This document shows, one piece after another, positions 47,033-59,125 of a stretch of 64,000 nucleotides of DNA (its first letter is position 1; each line of letters starts with the position of its first letter). This DNA is from Verrucomicrobiaceae bacterium (GTDB lineage Bacteria > Verrucomicrobiota > Verrucomicrobiia > Verrucomicrobiales > Verrucomicrobiaceae). The notes beneath the pieces are model-generated. The model searched no databases, had not been told where the DNA came from, and worked only from the letters and a program-made list of their open reading frames with translations. The stretch spans positions 434,001 to 498,000 of the forward strand of contig JAIXSY010000055.1 in the NCBI GenBank assembly GCA_027484445.1. Direction: 5' to 3'. Made by a program: the position numbers and the translations under genes.

Positions 47033-47704
47033 ATGAATCCACTCCTCACTGAAATCGCCTACATCCTTGATCGCTCTAGCTCCATGCAACCCATGCAGGA
47101 GCCAGCCGTTGCCGCTTTCAACGACTTCATCAAAGCCCAGCTCGACGTTCCTGGCGATGCCCGTCTCACGCTCGTGCAGTTTAATGATGCCTACGAAGTC
47201 CCCGTCGCCACACAACCCATTCAGGATGTTCCCCAGCTCACGGCTGCCACTTACACACCGCGAGGCAGCACAGCTTTGCTGGATGCCATCGGCCGGACCA
47301 TCAAGGAAACAGACCGCCGGATCAGCGCTCTTCCTGAGGGGGAGAAACCCGGCAAAGTCATCCTCGCCATCTTCACCGATGGTGAAGAGAACGCCTCGCA
47401 GGAATACACCGCCAAGCACATCAGCGATCTCATCCGCATCTATCGTGACACAAAGGGCTGGGAGTTCATCTTCCTGGCCGCGAACCAGGATGCCATCGCC
47501 TCGGCTGCGGCCATGCACATGAACGCGCATCTGAGTGGCAACGTCAGTTTCAGCCTCAAGGGCATCAAGTCCACAGGCAGCGCCATGGCCCGCAAGGTGA
47601 GAGCCATGCGCATGAAAACCAGCGGCCATATGGACGCCCAGGCCGTGGAGGATGATGCCAAGTCGATGGATCAAATCGTGAAGGAGGAGGAGCAGAAGCC
47701 ATAA
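47033..47704 (+). CDS. von Willebrand factor type A (vWA) domain protein
   Basis: A 223-aa cytoplasmic protein with one vWA domain. The metal-ion-dependent adhesion site is DRSSSM at residues 13-18 (D-x-S-x-S), with the later T of TPRGSTALLDAIG and D of IFTDGEENAS. vWA proteins without a membrane anchor often act as scaffolds with MoxR-type ATPases or kinases, for example in TerY-like modules. It is the first gene of the plus-strand cluster with the 77-aa, 112-aa and DUF932 genes. The ATG at 47033 gives the domain at the very N-terminus, as in TerY-like proteins. No kinase or ATPase partner is adjacent. Confidence 0.88.
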   Translation: MNPLLTEIAYILDRSSSMQPMQEPAVAAFNDFIKAQLDVPGDARLTLVQFNDAYEVPVATQPIQDVPQLTAATYTPRGSTALLDAIGRTIKETDRRISALPEGEKPGKVILAIFTDGEENASQEYTAKHISDLIRIYRDTKGWEFIFLAANQDAIASAAAMHMNAHLSGNVSFSLKGIKSTGSAMARKVRAMRMKTSGHMDAQAVEDDAKSMDQIVKEEEQKP

Positions 47705-47756
47705 ACCGCCGCCTCTCAGCAACCCATCGCATTCCCAGCCTCATTTCCCGCCTCCC

Positions 47757-47990
47757 ATGAATCAACGTCGTCCTTGGCTCCAGCGCTTCCGTCGCCGCCT
47801 GCCCAATCTCCTGCCCACAGTGCTCCTCACTGTCCTCTACCTCGCTGGAGCCGTGCACCTCGCCCTCCAGCACTGCCGCCTCACCAGCCTGCTGTGTCTC
47901 CTCGCCGCAGCCGCCACCGTTGCCTTGAGCCGACGCCCCACAGTCCTCCCCGCCAGTTCCCGTTCCCCCTTCACGCCCCCACTTCGCTAA
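47757..47990 (+). CDS. Small predicted membrane protein
   Basis: A 77-aa frame with a strongly basic start (MNQRRPWLQRFRRRLP), two closely spaced hydrophobic segments (LLPTVLLTVLYLAGAVHLAL and LTSLLCLLAAAATVAL), and a short polar tail. It lies between the vWA and 112-aa genes with small gaps and is probably co-transcribed. No family is recognised. The composition is unusual enough that it could be a spurious frame, but its position in a tight cluster supports it. Confidence 0.5.
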   Translation: MNQRRPWLQRFRRRLPNLLPTVLLTVLYLAGAVHLALQHCRLTSLLCLLAAAATVALSRRPTVLPASSRSPFTPPLR

Positions 47991-47997
47991 GCTCCCC

Positions 47998-48336
47998 ATG
48001 TGGCTCTGCTCACAGCTCGGATTCTTCTCCATCGCCCATAAAGATACGGACACCTTCCACATTCGTGCCCGCTGCCGCGAGGATCTCGACCAGCTCGCCA
48101 AGGCGGCAGGCACAGGCAGTTCCGTCGCCTCATTCAAGGGTTCGGATTATCCCTGGCGCATTCTTTGTCGTGCGGAGGAATTGCCCGCCTTCATGCAGGC
48201 CCTCACCGCCAGCATCGACTACGGCAACTTCAAAAGCGCCATCGCTTCCAGTCCCAAACAGCGCTCCAAGCTGGCCGCCTACCACGACATCCACCACCGC
48301 ATGGTCGAGTGGCAGCAGGAGCATACACCGTCATGA
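47998..48336 (+). CDS. Conserved-looking 112-aa protein of unknown function
   Basis: A 112-aa soluble protein with features recalling a small family in phages, plasmids and actinobacteria: LCSQLGFFSIAHKDTD, FHIRARCREDLDQLAK and SDYPWRILCRAEEL. The final helical segment (SKLAAYHDIHHRMVEWQQEH) contains several histidines. It overlaps the DUF932 gene by four bases (ATGA), so translation is coupled. The association with DUF932 suggests mobile-element origin. Confidence 0.7.
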   Translation: MWLCSQLGFFSIAHKDTDTFHIRARCREDLDQLAKAAGTGSSVASFKGSDYPWRILCRAEELPAFMQALTASIDYGNFKSAIASSPKQRSKLAAYHDIHHRMVEWQQEHTPS

Positions 48337-49304
48337 AACGCGAAACCTCCGTTCAGAACCTCCTTTTCGATGTGGATCAGGTGCCCGTCGAGGCTGTCAT
48401 CGGCACCAACGGCCACACTCGCCGCATCCACATCCCCGGCAAAAAGGCTCTTGTTCATCAAGGCACCGGACATGTCCTCGGTGTCGTCGGTCGCGATTAC
48501 CGTGTGGTGACCAATCGTGAGGCCGTCAATCTGGCCCAGGAGGTCTGCGGCAAGGCGTTTCCTGGACTGTCTTCCATCGAATGGGAGGCCAGGAGAGCCT
48601 CAGCTCCTCGCACTCTGAGCTACGCCCACATCGACCTCATGCACCGCACCCATGTTCTAAATTACCTGGGCAGCGAAATCGGGCAGTCTGATCCCTACAC
48701 TCCGTTCCTCCGGGTGACGAACAGCTTCAACGGTGCCCGCGCCCTTCGGTTCGACATCGGGTTCATGCGCAAGCACTGCTCCAACGGCGTCATCTTCGAG
48801 GAGGAGGTCGCCACCATCAAAGCATCCCACAGCAAAGAGGCCCTGGCGCAGTTGCAGATCGAGATCACCGGCCGCAGCCTACCGCAGATGTGGGACGAAT
48901 TTTCCAAGTTCCTCACCACCGTCCGCAGCATCACCATGACCGCCGACCAGTCCACCCTGGCTGTGAAGACCGTGCTGCACCTGCCCGATCCCAAACCCGA
49001 CGACAAACCGGCCCGCAAAGAAGCCCTCGACGCCCTGGCCGCCGACTTCTCCGCCCGCCTCAGCGGTTACCGGCAGGAACTGGGCGAGAACGCTTACGCC
49101 GTCTTTAACACCCTCACCGACATCGCCGCCCGCCCGCCAGACCTGCCTTGTTTCCAACAAACTCGCGACACCATCGAGCGGCGTTCAGGCCGCTGGCTCA
49201 AGGAGTTGGCCCGTCACAGCCAGGCAGCCGAGTTCAATCTGGAGGGGTGGTTTTCCTCTCCAGCATCAACAAGCACAGAAAACTCCGATCAAAGACGTAG
49301 GTGA
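48333..49304 (+). CDS. DUF932 (phage/plasmid-related) protein
   Basis: A 323-aa protein with the DUF932 pattern: KALVHQGTGHVLGVVGRDYRVVTN, DPYTPFLRVTNSFNGARALRFDIGFMRKHCSNGVIF, and helical C-terminal segments. The family, also called phage/plasmid-like protein TIGR03299-related, is common on mobile elements and of unknown function. It overlaps the 112-aa gene by four bases. The Ser/Thr-rich tail is unusual and may be disordered. It ends the small cluster, 121 bases before the SNF2 helicase gene on the same strand. Confidence 0.82.
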   Translation: MKRETSVQNLLFDVDQVPVEAVIGTNGHTRRIHIPGKKALVHQGTGHVLGVVGRDYRVVTNREAVNLAQEVCGKAFPGLSSIEWEARRASAPRTLSYAHIDLMHRTHVLNYLGSEIGQSDPYTPFLRVTNSFNGARALRFDIGFMRKHCSNGVIFEEEVATIKASHSKEALAQLQIEITGRSLPQMWDEFSKFLTTVRSITMTADQSTLAVKTVLHLPDPKPDDKPARKEALDALAADFSARLSGYRQELGENAYAVFNTLTDIAARPPDLPCFQQTRDTIERRSGRWLKELARHSQAAEFNLEGWFSSPASTSTENSDQRRR

Positions 49305-49425
49305 TTTTGCGCTAGGTCTGTCTTGAAAATGCTCCATAAAACGCGCTCCCTTTCTTGCCAATCCGCCGCGCAGCCGCTCTGATTGGGGGGCAGATTCGCA
49401 GACGCCTCCAAATCCCCGGCTTTCA

Positions 49426-52326
49426 ATGCTCATCACCGACTACCACGCCAAATTCTATGCCCACGAGCTGAGTCGTGTCGGAGGCACAGGTGTGGACCGA
49501 TTGGGTCGAGCTCTTTTTGATGCCTCGGTGGCTTTGAATCCGCATCAACTTGAAGCCGCGTTGTTCGCTCTTCGCTCCCCACTGGTCAAAGGCGTCCTAC
49601 TAGCTGACGAGGTAGGGCTCGGCAAGACTATCGAAGCGGGACTCGTGCTTTGCCAATTGTGGGCGGAAAGGAGACGACGTCTGCTTGTGATTTGCCCAGC
49701 ATCTTTACGCAAACAATGGGGCTTGGAGCTCTCTGAAAAGTTCAATCTCCCCTCGGTCATCCTTGATGCCAAGACCTTCAAGGAGATGCAGAAGGCGGAC
49801 ATTCCCAATCCCTTTCGACAGGAGGCCATCATCATCACCTCCCTGCATTATGCAGCAGCATGTGAGAGCCTGATTCAGGCCGTTGAGTGGGACACCGTTG
49901 TTGTGGATGAGGCGCACAAACTGCGAAATGCCTACCGTGAGAGCAATCGCATCGGCCAGGCCATTCGCCGGGCCACAGCAGAGCGGCGGAAGATTCTGCT
50001 GACTGCCACGCCGCTGCAAAACTCCCTCGTTGAGCTGTATGGCCTGTCCACGCTCATTGACGAGAATCTCTTCGGCGACCTTCCTTCGTTCCGCACCCAA
50101 TACATGAACGCGGGCGGGGACTTGCCAGGTCTTCGTGACAGGCTGCTCACGTTTTGCTGGCGCACGCTTCGCAAGGACGTGCTGGAGTATGTCAAATACA
50201 CCCAGCGCAAGCTAATCACCCGTCCGTTCAGGCCATCGGATGAAGAGCACAAGCTCTACGAGGCTGTTTCCGCGTTCCTCCAGCGAGACCAAAACTACGC
50301 CCTTCCCACAGGCCAGCGCCACCTCCTCATCCTGTTGGTGCGTAAAGTTTTGGCTTCATCCCCTCAAGCCGTCGCGGGCACCTTGGAAATCATCAGGGAT
50401 CGCCTTTTGCGCGTCCGGGAAGAGGCAAAAAAGAACGCCAGCGCCATCGAGCAACTCATCGCGGGGGACGAACTCGATCCCGACCTCATCGACGAACTCC
50501 TTGAAGACCAGGACGATCTTGTGGACGAGGTAGGTGAACAACCTCCTGAATCGCCTGCTGCAGCAACTTCTCCCATCGACTTTGCTCGCCTTGACCGTGA
50601 GATACGGGAGCTGGAGGACTACATCCGCTGGGCCAGAAGCACAGGGGTGGACACCAAGACTCGCGCCTTGCTAAAGGCTTTGGAGATTGGCTTCTCGCAG
50701 ATGGCGGCCATGACTCCCCCAGGACCGCGAAAAGCCGTCGTCTTCACCGAGTCCCGCCGCACTCAGGCTTACCTGCGCCAGTTCCTGGAAGCGAATGGCT
50801 ACGCTGGAAAAGTTCTCACCTTCAATGGCACCAATACCGACACCGATTCGGTCTCGCTCTATCAAGGTTGGTTGGCGGAGAACAAGGACTCAGGCCGTGC
50901 CACCGGCTCTCGTGCTGTGGACATGCGCACAGCCATCATTGACCGGTTTCGTGACTCTGCTGAGATACTCATTGCCACGGAGGCAGCAGCCGAGGGCATC
51001 AATCTCCAGTTCTGCGCCATGGTCGTGAACCACGATCTTCCGTGGAATCCCCAGCGCATCGAGCAACGCATTGGCCGCTGCCATCGCTACGGCCAGGAGC
51101 ATGACGTGGTGGTGATCAACTTCCTCAACGAACGCAACGAGGCCGACCAACGGGTTCACCAGCTTCTCGACAGCAAGTTCAACCTCTTCTCCGGCGTCTT
51201 CGGTGCCTCGGATGAGGTGCTCGGCACCATCGAGTCCGGTGTCGATTTCGAGCGGCGGGTGTTGGAGATTTATCAGCAATGCCGCAGCCAGGAAGAAATT
51301 GCCGCTGCTTTCAAGAAGTTGCAGGACGAGCTGGATGCCCAGATCAAGGCACGCCTCAGCGAGACAAGGCGGCAACTGCTGGAGCACTTCGATGAAGATG
51401 TGCATGAGCGGCTGAAGATGAATCTCTCCGGCGCTCGCGATCAGCTCGACCGCATCGGGCGCATGTTCTGGGCGCTCACGGGTTTTGAACTCAACAAGCA
51501 CGCCCGCTTTCATGATGAAGACCTCAGCTTCGACTTGAGGGAATCGCCAATCACGGCGGCACGTCCAGGACGTTACCTCATGATTTCCAAGGGGCGCGCC
51601 AATATCCCCGGCGAGTTCCTGTATCGTCTCAGCCATCCTCTGGGTGAGCACGTCATCGACCAGGGCCGAGGGCACCCTTGCCCTGTCGCTCAAGTCACCT
51701 TCGACATCACCAGCCATTCCACCAAGGTTTCCGTGGTGGAGGCTCTCAAAGGCCAATCGGGCTGGCTGCATCTTCAACGCCTCCGCATCGACTCCTTTGA
51801 CCGGGAGGAATCCCTGCTCTTCTCAGCCTTCGACGATTCAGGGGCTGATCTTGATCAGGAAACCTGCCTCAAGCTTTTCACGGTCGGAGGTGAAGCCTCA
51901 CTCGCTGGCGAGCCCGATGCAGCGACAGGCAAGCGTTTGAAAGCCGAGGCCGAGCGCCATGTCCAGGCCACCATCGCCCGCTCCCTGGAGGCCAATAACA
52001 AGCACTTTGCCGAGGCCCGTGACCAGCTCGATCAATGGGCGGAGGACATGGAACTCGCCGCGCAGAAAGAGTTGGAGGACACCAAGCGCCAAATCCGCGA
52101 TCTCCAGCGCCGCAGTCGTCAGGCTCCCACCATCACCGAGCAGCATCAGATGCAGGAGCAAATCGCCACCTTGGAGAAATCCAAGCGCCGCCAGCGCCAG
52201 CGCATCTTCGAGATTGAGGACGAAATTGCCGCCAAACGGGATGCGCTGGTTGCTGCGCTGGAGAAGCGGATGCAGCAGAAGACCGAGATCACACCGCTAT
52301 TCACTATCCGCTGGATGGTTTCTTGA
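49426..52326 (+). CDS. SNF2-family helicase/translocase (DrmD-like)
   Basis: A 966-aa superfamily 2 ATPase. Walker A is DEVGLGKTIEAG (about residues 60-71). The DEAH box is VVDEAHKLRNAYRES (about 158-172), and motif III is LLTATPLQNS. The C-terminal helicase part contains KAVVFTESRRTQAYL, IATEAAAEGINLQFC and PWNPQRIEQRIGRCHRYGQ. The last 130 residues are a long charged coiled-coil. Related SNF2 proteins serve in DISARM (DrmD) and other restriction-like systems as DNA translocases. It lies upstream of the Fic, Mod, AAA, DUF4276, Res and DUF262 genes on one strand, although an AT-rich gap separates it from Fic. Confidence 0.9.
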   Translation: MLITDYHAKFYAHELSRVGGTGVDRLGRALFDASVALNPHQLEAALFALRSPLVKGVLLADEVGLGKTIEAGLVLCQLWAERRRRLLVICPASLRKQWGLELSEKFNLPSVILDAKTFKEMQKADIPNPFRQEAIIITSLHYAAACESLIQAVEWDTVVVDEAHKLRNAYRESNRIGQAIRRATAERRKILLTATPLQNSLVELYGLSTLIDENLFGDLPSFRTQYMNAGGDLPGLRDRLLTFCWRTLRKDVLEYVKYTQRKLITRPFRPSDEEHKLYEAVSAFLQRDQNYALPTGQRHLLILLVRKVLASSPQAVAGTLEIIRDRLLRVREEAKKNASAIEQLIAGDELDPDLIDELLEDQDDLVDEVGEQPPESPAAATSPIDFARLDREIRELEDYIRWARSTGVDTKTRALLKALEIGFSQMAAMTPPGPRKAVVFTESRRTQAYLRQFLEANGYAGKVLTFNGTNTDTDSVSLYQGWLAENKDSGRATGSRAVDMRTAIIDRFRDSAEILIATEAAAEGINLQFCAMVVNHDLPWNPQRIEQRIGRCHRYGQEHDVVVINFLNERNEADQRVHQLLDSKFNLFSGVFGASDEVLGTIESGVDFERRVLEIYQQCRSQEEIAAAFKKLQDELDAQIKARLSETRRQLLEHFDEDVHERLKMNLSGARDQLDRIGRMFWALTGFELNKHARFHDEDLSFDLRESPITAARPGRYLMISKGRANIPGEFLYRLSHPLGEHVIDQGRGHPCPVAQVTFDITSHSTKVSVVEALKGQSGWLHLQRLRIDSFDREESLLFSAFDDSGADLDQETCLKLFTVGGEASLAGEPDAATGKRLKAEAERHVQATIARSLEANNKHFAEARDQLDQWAEDMELAAQKELEDTKRQIRDLQRRSRQAPTITEQHQMQEQIATLEKSKRRQRQRIFEIEDEIAAKRDALVAALEKRMQQKTEITPLFTIRWMVS

Positions 52327-52467
52327 AATTCGGAATAGGCCGTCAAGATATAATTAAACAACCGCTGAAATTGTTTAACAATTCACACAAAGATTTGGCC
52401 AAAAATAATAAATTTTTGTTCTCGATAATAAAACTAACGGCAAACTGGCTTGGCTAAATGCTCTCTC
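52327..52467 (+). promoter_or_regulatory. AT-rich gap between SNF2 and Fic genes with a palindrome
   Basis: One 60-base line (52381-52440) counts to 16 G+C, far below its surroundings. The palindrome AATTGTT-T-AACAATT (52369-52383) is perfect around a single base and could bind a repressor. The AT-rich content fits a promoter for Fic and downstream genes, but no clear -35/-10 pair was resolved. Confidence 0.5.
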
Positions 52468-54000
52468 ATGGCCTCCGACAAGACATACCGCCCCATTGGC
52501 TACGCCTGGCTCGCTGACACTTTCAAAGTGAATGCCATGCCTCACCACATCGAGTCATTTGTCGCCGAGCCTGGGGAACGGCGCACCATCGAGCAGCCCG
52601 ATGGACGCCGCCGCGAGATTTACCCTTGGTCAGCCATCAAGCTGGAGACCGCTTGCGATCACCTGGAGTTTGCGCTCAAGCGCGAAGGCCTCCACCTGGA
52701 GTTACTCCGCGCCGTTCTCTCTCAGATCCCCGCCACCGATGTCGAGGCTTTTGTCCGAGCCACTCCCACTGGTGCCACTGCCCGTCGCCTTTGGTATCTA
52801 TGGGAGCGCTTCACCAGTAAGACGCTCGACATCCCTGATGTCTCCATCGGGAACTACATCGCCCTCGCTGACCCCGATATCTATTACACCGGGCCAGAAC
52901 AGCGCCACCCCCGCTGGCGCATCATCAACAACCTCATCGGCAACATCCACTTCTCCCCCATGCTTCGCCGTTCGCAGCGGCTTGTGCAGTGGGAGCAGGC
53001 CGGACTGGCTGAGAAGTGTAAACAGGTGCTCGATAAATACCCACCCAATCTCTATCAGCGCGCCCTCTCCTGGCTCTATTCCAAGGAAACCAAATCTTCC
53101 TACGCCATTGAGCAGGAAGTCGCCGATGAGACCCGCACCGGCAAGTTTATCGGGCTCCTCCGTGCCGCCGGCGAACAGGACTACTTCAGTGAAAAGGCCC
53201 TCTGCACCTTGCAGCAGGCCATCGTGGACCCACGCTTCGCTTCGCAAACCTTCCGCACCACACAGAACTTCGTTGGCCAAACTCTAGCTCCCGGCGTGGA
53301 GGAAGTTCATCTGGTCCCGCCCAAGCCGGGCAGGAACCTCTCCTTCCTCATGGAGAACTGGGCCAAGGTCTCCAACGATCTCGCCACCCGCAGCCACATC
53401 CCGCCCGTCCCAGCAGCGGCCATTGTTGCCTACCTGTTCGTCTTCTTCCATCCCTTCATTGATGGCAATGGCCGTATCCACCGCTTCCTCATTCATCATG
53501 TCCTCGCCCGGCGGAAGTTCGGCCCCGACGGCATCGTGTTTCCGGTCTCCGCCGTCATGCTCAACCGCCCCAAGGACTATGATGCCAGCCTGGAGGCCTT
53601 CTCCGTCCCGCTCAAAGCACGCTCGGAATACATCACCGAGCTGAACGACATGACCGTCACCAACAAGACGCTCGATCACTTCCGCTACATCGACTGCACC
53701 GTCATGGCCGAGGCGCTTTGCTCCTTCGTTGCTGAGACGATTGAAAAGGAACTCCCCCGTGAGCTGGCCTTCCTCCGTTGCTACGACATCGCCCGCGCTG
53801 CCATGCGCGAAGTCGTGGACCTCCCCGAGCCCCACGCCAATCTCTTCCTCAAGCTCGCTCTGCAAAACCAAGGCCGCCTTTCCAAAAAGAAACGCACTAT
53901 TCCTCAGTTCGAAAAGCTAACTGACGCCGAGATCACCGGCCTCGAAGACGCCATCCGCACCGCCTACGCCGACCACATGCCCGAGCCCGGTGCCCTCTGA
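52468..54000 (+). CDS. Fic-domain protein
   Basis: A 510-aa Fic protein, predicted to transfer AMP or a related nucleotide group to target proteins. The complete catalytic motif is HPFIDGNGRIHR near residue 327. Upstream, KSSYAIEQE (about residues 208-216) resembles the inhibitory (S/T)xxxE(G/N) motif, but the last position is Gln. The C-terminal region (about 400-510) is helical, with a stretch like a winged helix (FEKLTDAEITGLEDAI). The start is ATG 52468; an upstream TTG at 52450 is less likely. It overlaps nothing, and the Mod gene begins 28 bases later. Fic genes are found in restriction operons, where they may act as toxins or regulators. Confidence 0.9.
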   Translation: MASDKTYRPIGYAWLADTFKVNAMPHHIESFVAEPGERRTIEQPDGRRREIYPWSAIKLETACDHLEFALKREGLHLELLRAVLSQIPATDVEAFVRATPTGATARRLWYLWERFTSKTLDIPDVSIGNYIALADPDIYYTGPEQRHPRWRIINNLIGNIHFSPMLRRSQRLVQWEQAGLAEKCKQVLDKYPPNLYQRALSWLYSKETKSSYAIEQEVADETRTGKFIGLLRAAGEQDYFSEKALCTLQQAIVDPRFASQTFRTTQNFVGQTLAPGVEEVHLVPPKPGRNLSFLMENWAKVSNDLATRSHIPPVPAAAIVAYLFVFFHPFIDGNGRIHRFLIHHVLARRKFGPDGIVFPVSAVMLNRPKDYDASLEAFSVPLKARSEYITELNDMTVTNKTLDHFRYIDCTVMAEALCSFVAETIEKELPRELAFLRCYDIARAAMREVVDLPEPHANLFLKLALQNQGRLSKKKRTIPQFEKLTDAEITGLEDAIRTAYADHMPEPGAL

Positions 54001-54028
54001 TTCATCCTTCTGCCTTCATCCTTTCTTC
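54001..54028. repeat. Short TTCATCC-type repeat before the mod gene
   Basis: The 28-base Fic-mod gap is made of related words (TTCATCCTTC, CTTCATCC, TTTCTTC). The same words recur inside mod at 54676-54706. Confidence 0.45.
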
Positions 54029-57313
<3,285 letters not shown>

Positions 57314-57335
57314 ACCCAACAGCCAATCAAGAACC

Positions 57336-58442
57336 ATGAGCGACTCTTTAGACAAACTCACCATCCGTGGCTTCAAATCCATTCGGGAAATGGAAGGCTT
57401 CGAGCTGAAGAAGCTCAATGTCTTTGTCGGAGCAAACGGCGCAGGAAAGACGAATCTGATCTCGTTCTTCCGAATGCTAAGTGCCTTGATCGACGGAACT
57501 TTGGACCGCTACGTTTTGAATTCAGGCGGCATTGGCGACTTGCTGTTCAACGGGCGGAAGACGACCAAAAAGATGGTCTTCGAGACTCGCTTTGGGAAGC
57601 GCGGGTATCGCTTCACAGTCGAGCCGGGCGCTGGAGAGGGATTTGCCCTCAAAGAGGAAGCGCGTTACTACGCGGGGGGCACCACAGGCTGGTGGGAGTT
57701 GGGCAGCAGCGCCGACCATCATTCGTTGCTGGTGAAGGAAGCCGAGGGAGATCATTCGGACAGCAAATACAGCATCCCTGTCTATGAGGCCATTTGCTCA
57801 TGGAGAATCTATCATTTTCACGACACCAGCGAGAACGCGCCGATGCGCCACGGCGAGATAGTGGAAGATCACGAAGAACTGCGATCTGACGCTGCCAACC
57901 TAGCTCCATTTCTTCTGTGGCTCCGTGACAATCAAAATTCGGCCTATCGTGAAATTCTCGATGCCTGCCGCCTCGTAGCTCCTTATTTGAACGACTTCCT
58001 TCTCAAGCCGCTACAGATGGGACCCAAAACCAAGGTGGCTCTCTCGTGGAAAGCCAAGGGCTCGGACTACCCGATGCAACCTTACCACCTCTCAGACGGC
58101 ACCATTCGCTTCATCTGCTTGGCGACTGCACTGCTTCAACCGAATCCCCCCTCAACGCTCATCATTGATGAGCCTGAACTTGGGCTTCACCCGGAGGCCC
58201 TCCGCATCCTGGCCGAACTCATCCAGAGTGCTGCAAAACGCACACAGCTCATTGTTGCCACCCAGTCGCCCTTGCTGCTGGATCAATTCTCCGTGGAGGA
58301 TGTGGTCGTGGTAAGCCGCAAAGACGGTCAATCGACTTTTGAACGCCTGAAACGTGAGGACTACGATGTGTGGCTGGAAGATTACTCGGTAGGCCAGCTC
58401 TGGACCAAGAACGTGATCCAAGGAGGGACGACCCATGAGTGA
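57336..58442 (+). CDS. AAA/ABC-type ATPase of the AAA_21/RloA type
   Basis: A 368-aa ATPase. Walker A is VGANGAGKTN (about residues 32-41), followed by an insertion-rich central part. The ABC-type signature is LSDGTIRF and Walker B is TLIIDEPELGLHPEAL (about 274-289), with the switch region LIVATQSPLLLDQF. This is the fold of OLD-like and abortive-infection ATPases (AAA_15/AAA_21). It overlaps the downstream DUF4276 gene by eight bases, so the two are translationally coupled and probably function together, as AriA/AriB or AbiLi/AbiLii do. The pair sits between mod and res. Confidence 0.92.
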   Translation: MSDSLDKLTIRGFKSIREMEGFELKKLNVFVGANGAGKTNLISFFRMLSALIDGTLDRYVLNSGGIGDLLFNGRKTTKKMVFETRFGKRGYRFTVEPGAGEGFALKEEARYYAGGTTGWWELGSSADHHSLLVKEAEGDHSDSKYSIPVYEAICSWRIYHFHDTSENAPMRHGEIVEDHEELRSDAANLAPFLLWLRDNQNSAYREILDACRLVAPYLNDFLLKPLQMGPKTKVALSWKAKGSDYPMQPYHLSDGTIRFICLATALLQPNPPSTLIIDEPELGLHPEALRILAELIQSAAKRTQLIVATQSPLLLDQFSVEDVVVVSRKDGQSTFERLKREDYDVWLEDYSVGQLWTKNVIQGGTTHE

Positions 58443-59124
58443 TTACGCTGAGGTCATCGTGATCGTTGAAGGGCCGACCGAGCAGAAGTTCGTCAATGAG
58501 GTTCTGGCACCCTACATGTGGGACCGGAATGTATTGCTCACTCCCATCATCCTCGACAAGCCCGGAGAGAAAGGCGGCGACGTAAAGTTTGCCCGAGCCA
58601 AGAACGACATCGAGAAGCATCTGAAGCAAAGGCGCGACACCTTTGTGACGCTGATGGTGGACTACTACGGCATCAAAGGAGACTGGCCGGGCTATCAAGA
58701 ATCTAAGCAGCAGAGCACCCACACGAAAAAAGCGGAGGTCATGAATGAGGCAACCGCCGCTGAAGTGGCCAAGCTGGCCCACGAAGATCTGCGCCCAGAT
58801 AAACGCTTCATCCCTTATGTCTCCATGCATGAGACCGAGACCCTCTATTTTAGCGATCCGGCCATTCTAGCCGAAAAGCTTGGTGTGAAGCAAACCAAAG
58901 TGGATGCGATTCTAACTGAGTGTGGGGAGCCTGAGAAGATCAACGATAACATCAACACTGCGCCTTCGATCAGGCTGGCAAGGCTCTCCGATCAATTCAA
59001 AAAGACTGCGACTGGCATTGGCATCGCCAAGGAGATCGGAATCGAAAAAATGCGTGCTGCGTGTCCACTGTTCAACGCATGGCTCACCCGCCTCGAAAAG
59101 CTGGTAACAATCCCTGCCTCCTGA
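58435..59124 (+). CDS. DUF4276 Toprim-like protein, partner of the AAA ATPase
   Basis: A 229-aa protein with the DUF4276 pattern. VIVIVEGPTEQKFVNEVLAP supplies the Toprim-like Glu. LMVDYYGIKGDWPGY has the acidic second motif, and PYVSMHETETLYFSDP is a further conserved acidic segment. The family is related to RloB and AbiLii and is predicted to be a metal-dependent nuclease acting with the ATPase. It overlaps the ATPase gene by eight bases and stops one base before the Res start, which indicates an operon. Confidence 0.9.
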   Translation: MSDYAEVIVIVEGPTEQKFVNEVLAPYMWDRNVLLTPIILDKPGEKGGDVKFARAKNDIEKHLKQRRDTFVTLMVDYYGIKGDWPGYQESKQQSTHTKKAEVMNEATAAEVAKLAHEDLRPDKRFIPYVSMHETETLYFSDPAILAEKLGVKQTKVDAILTECGEPEKINDNINTAPSIRLARLSDQFKKTATGIGIAKEIGIEKMRAACPLFNAWLTRLEKLVTIPAS

Positions 59125-59125
59125 C

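Noticed and set aside
50890..51777. 295-aa minus-strand frame opposite the SNF2 gene
   Set aside because: The sense-strand helicase motifs are clear in this stretch; the antisense frame shows no family pattern.
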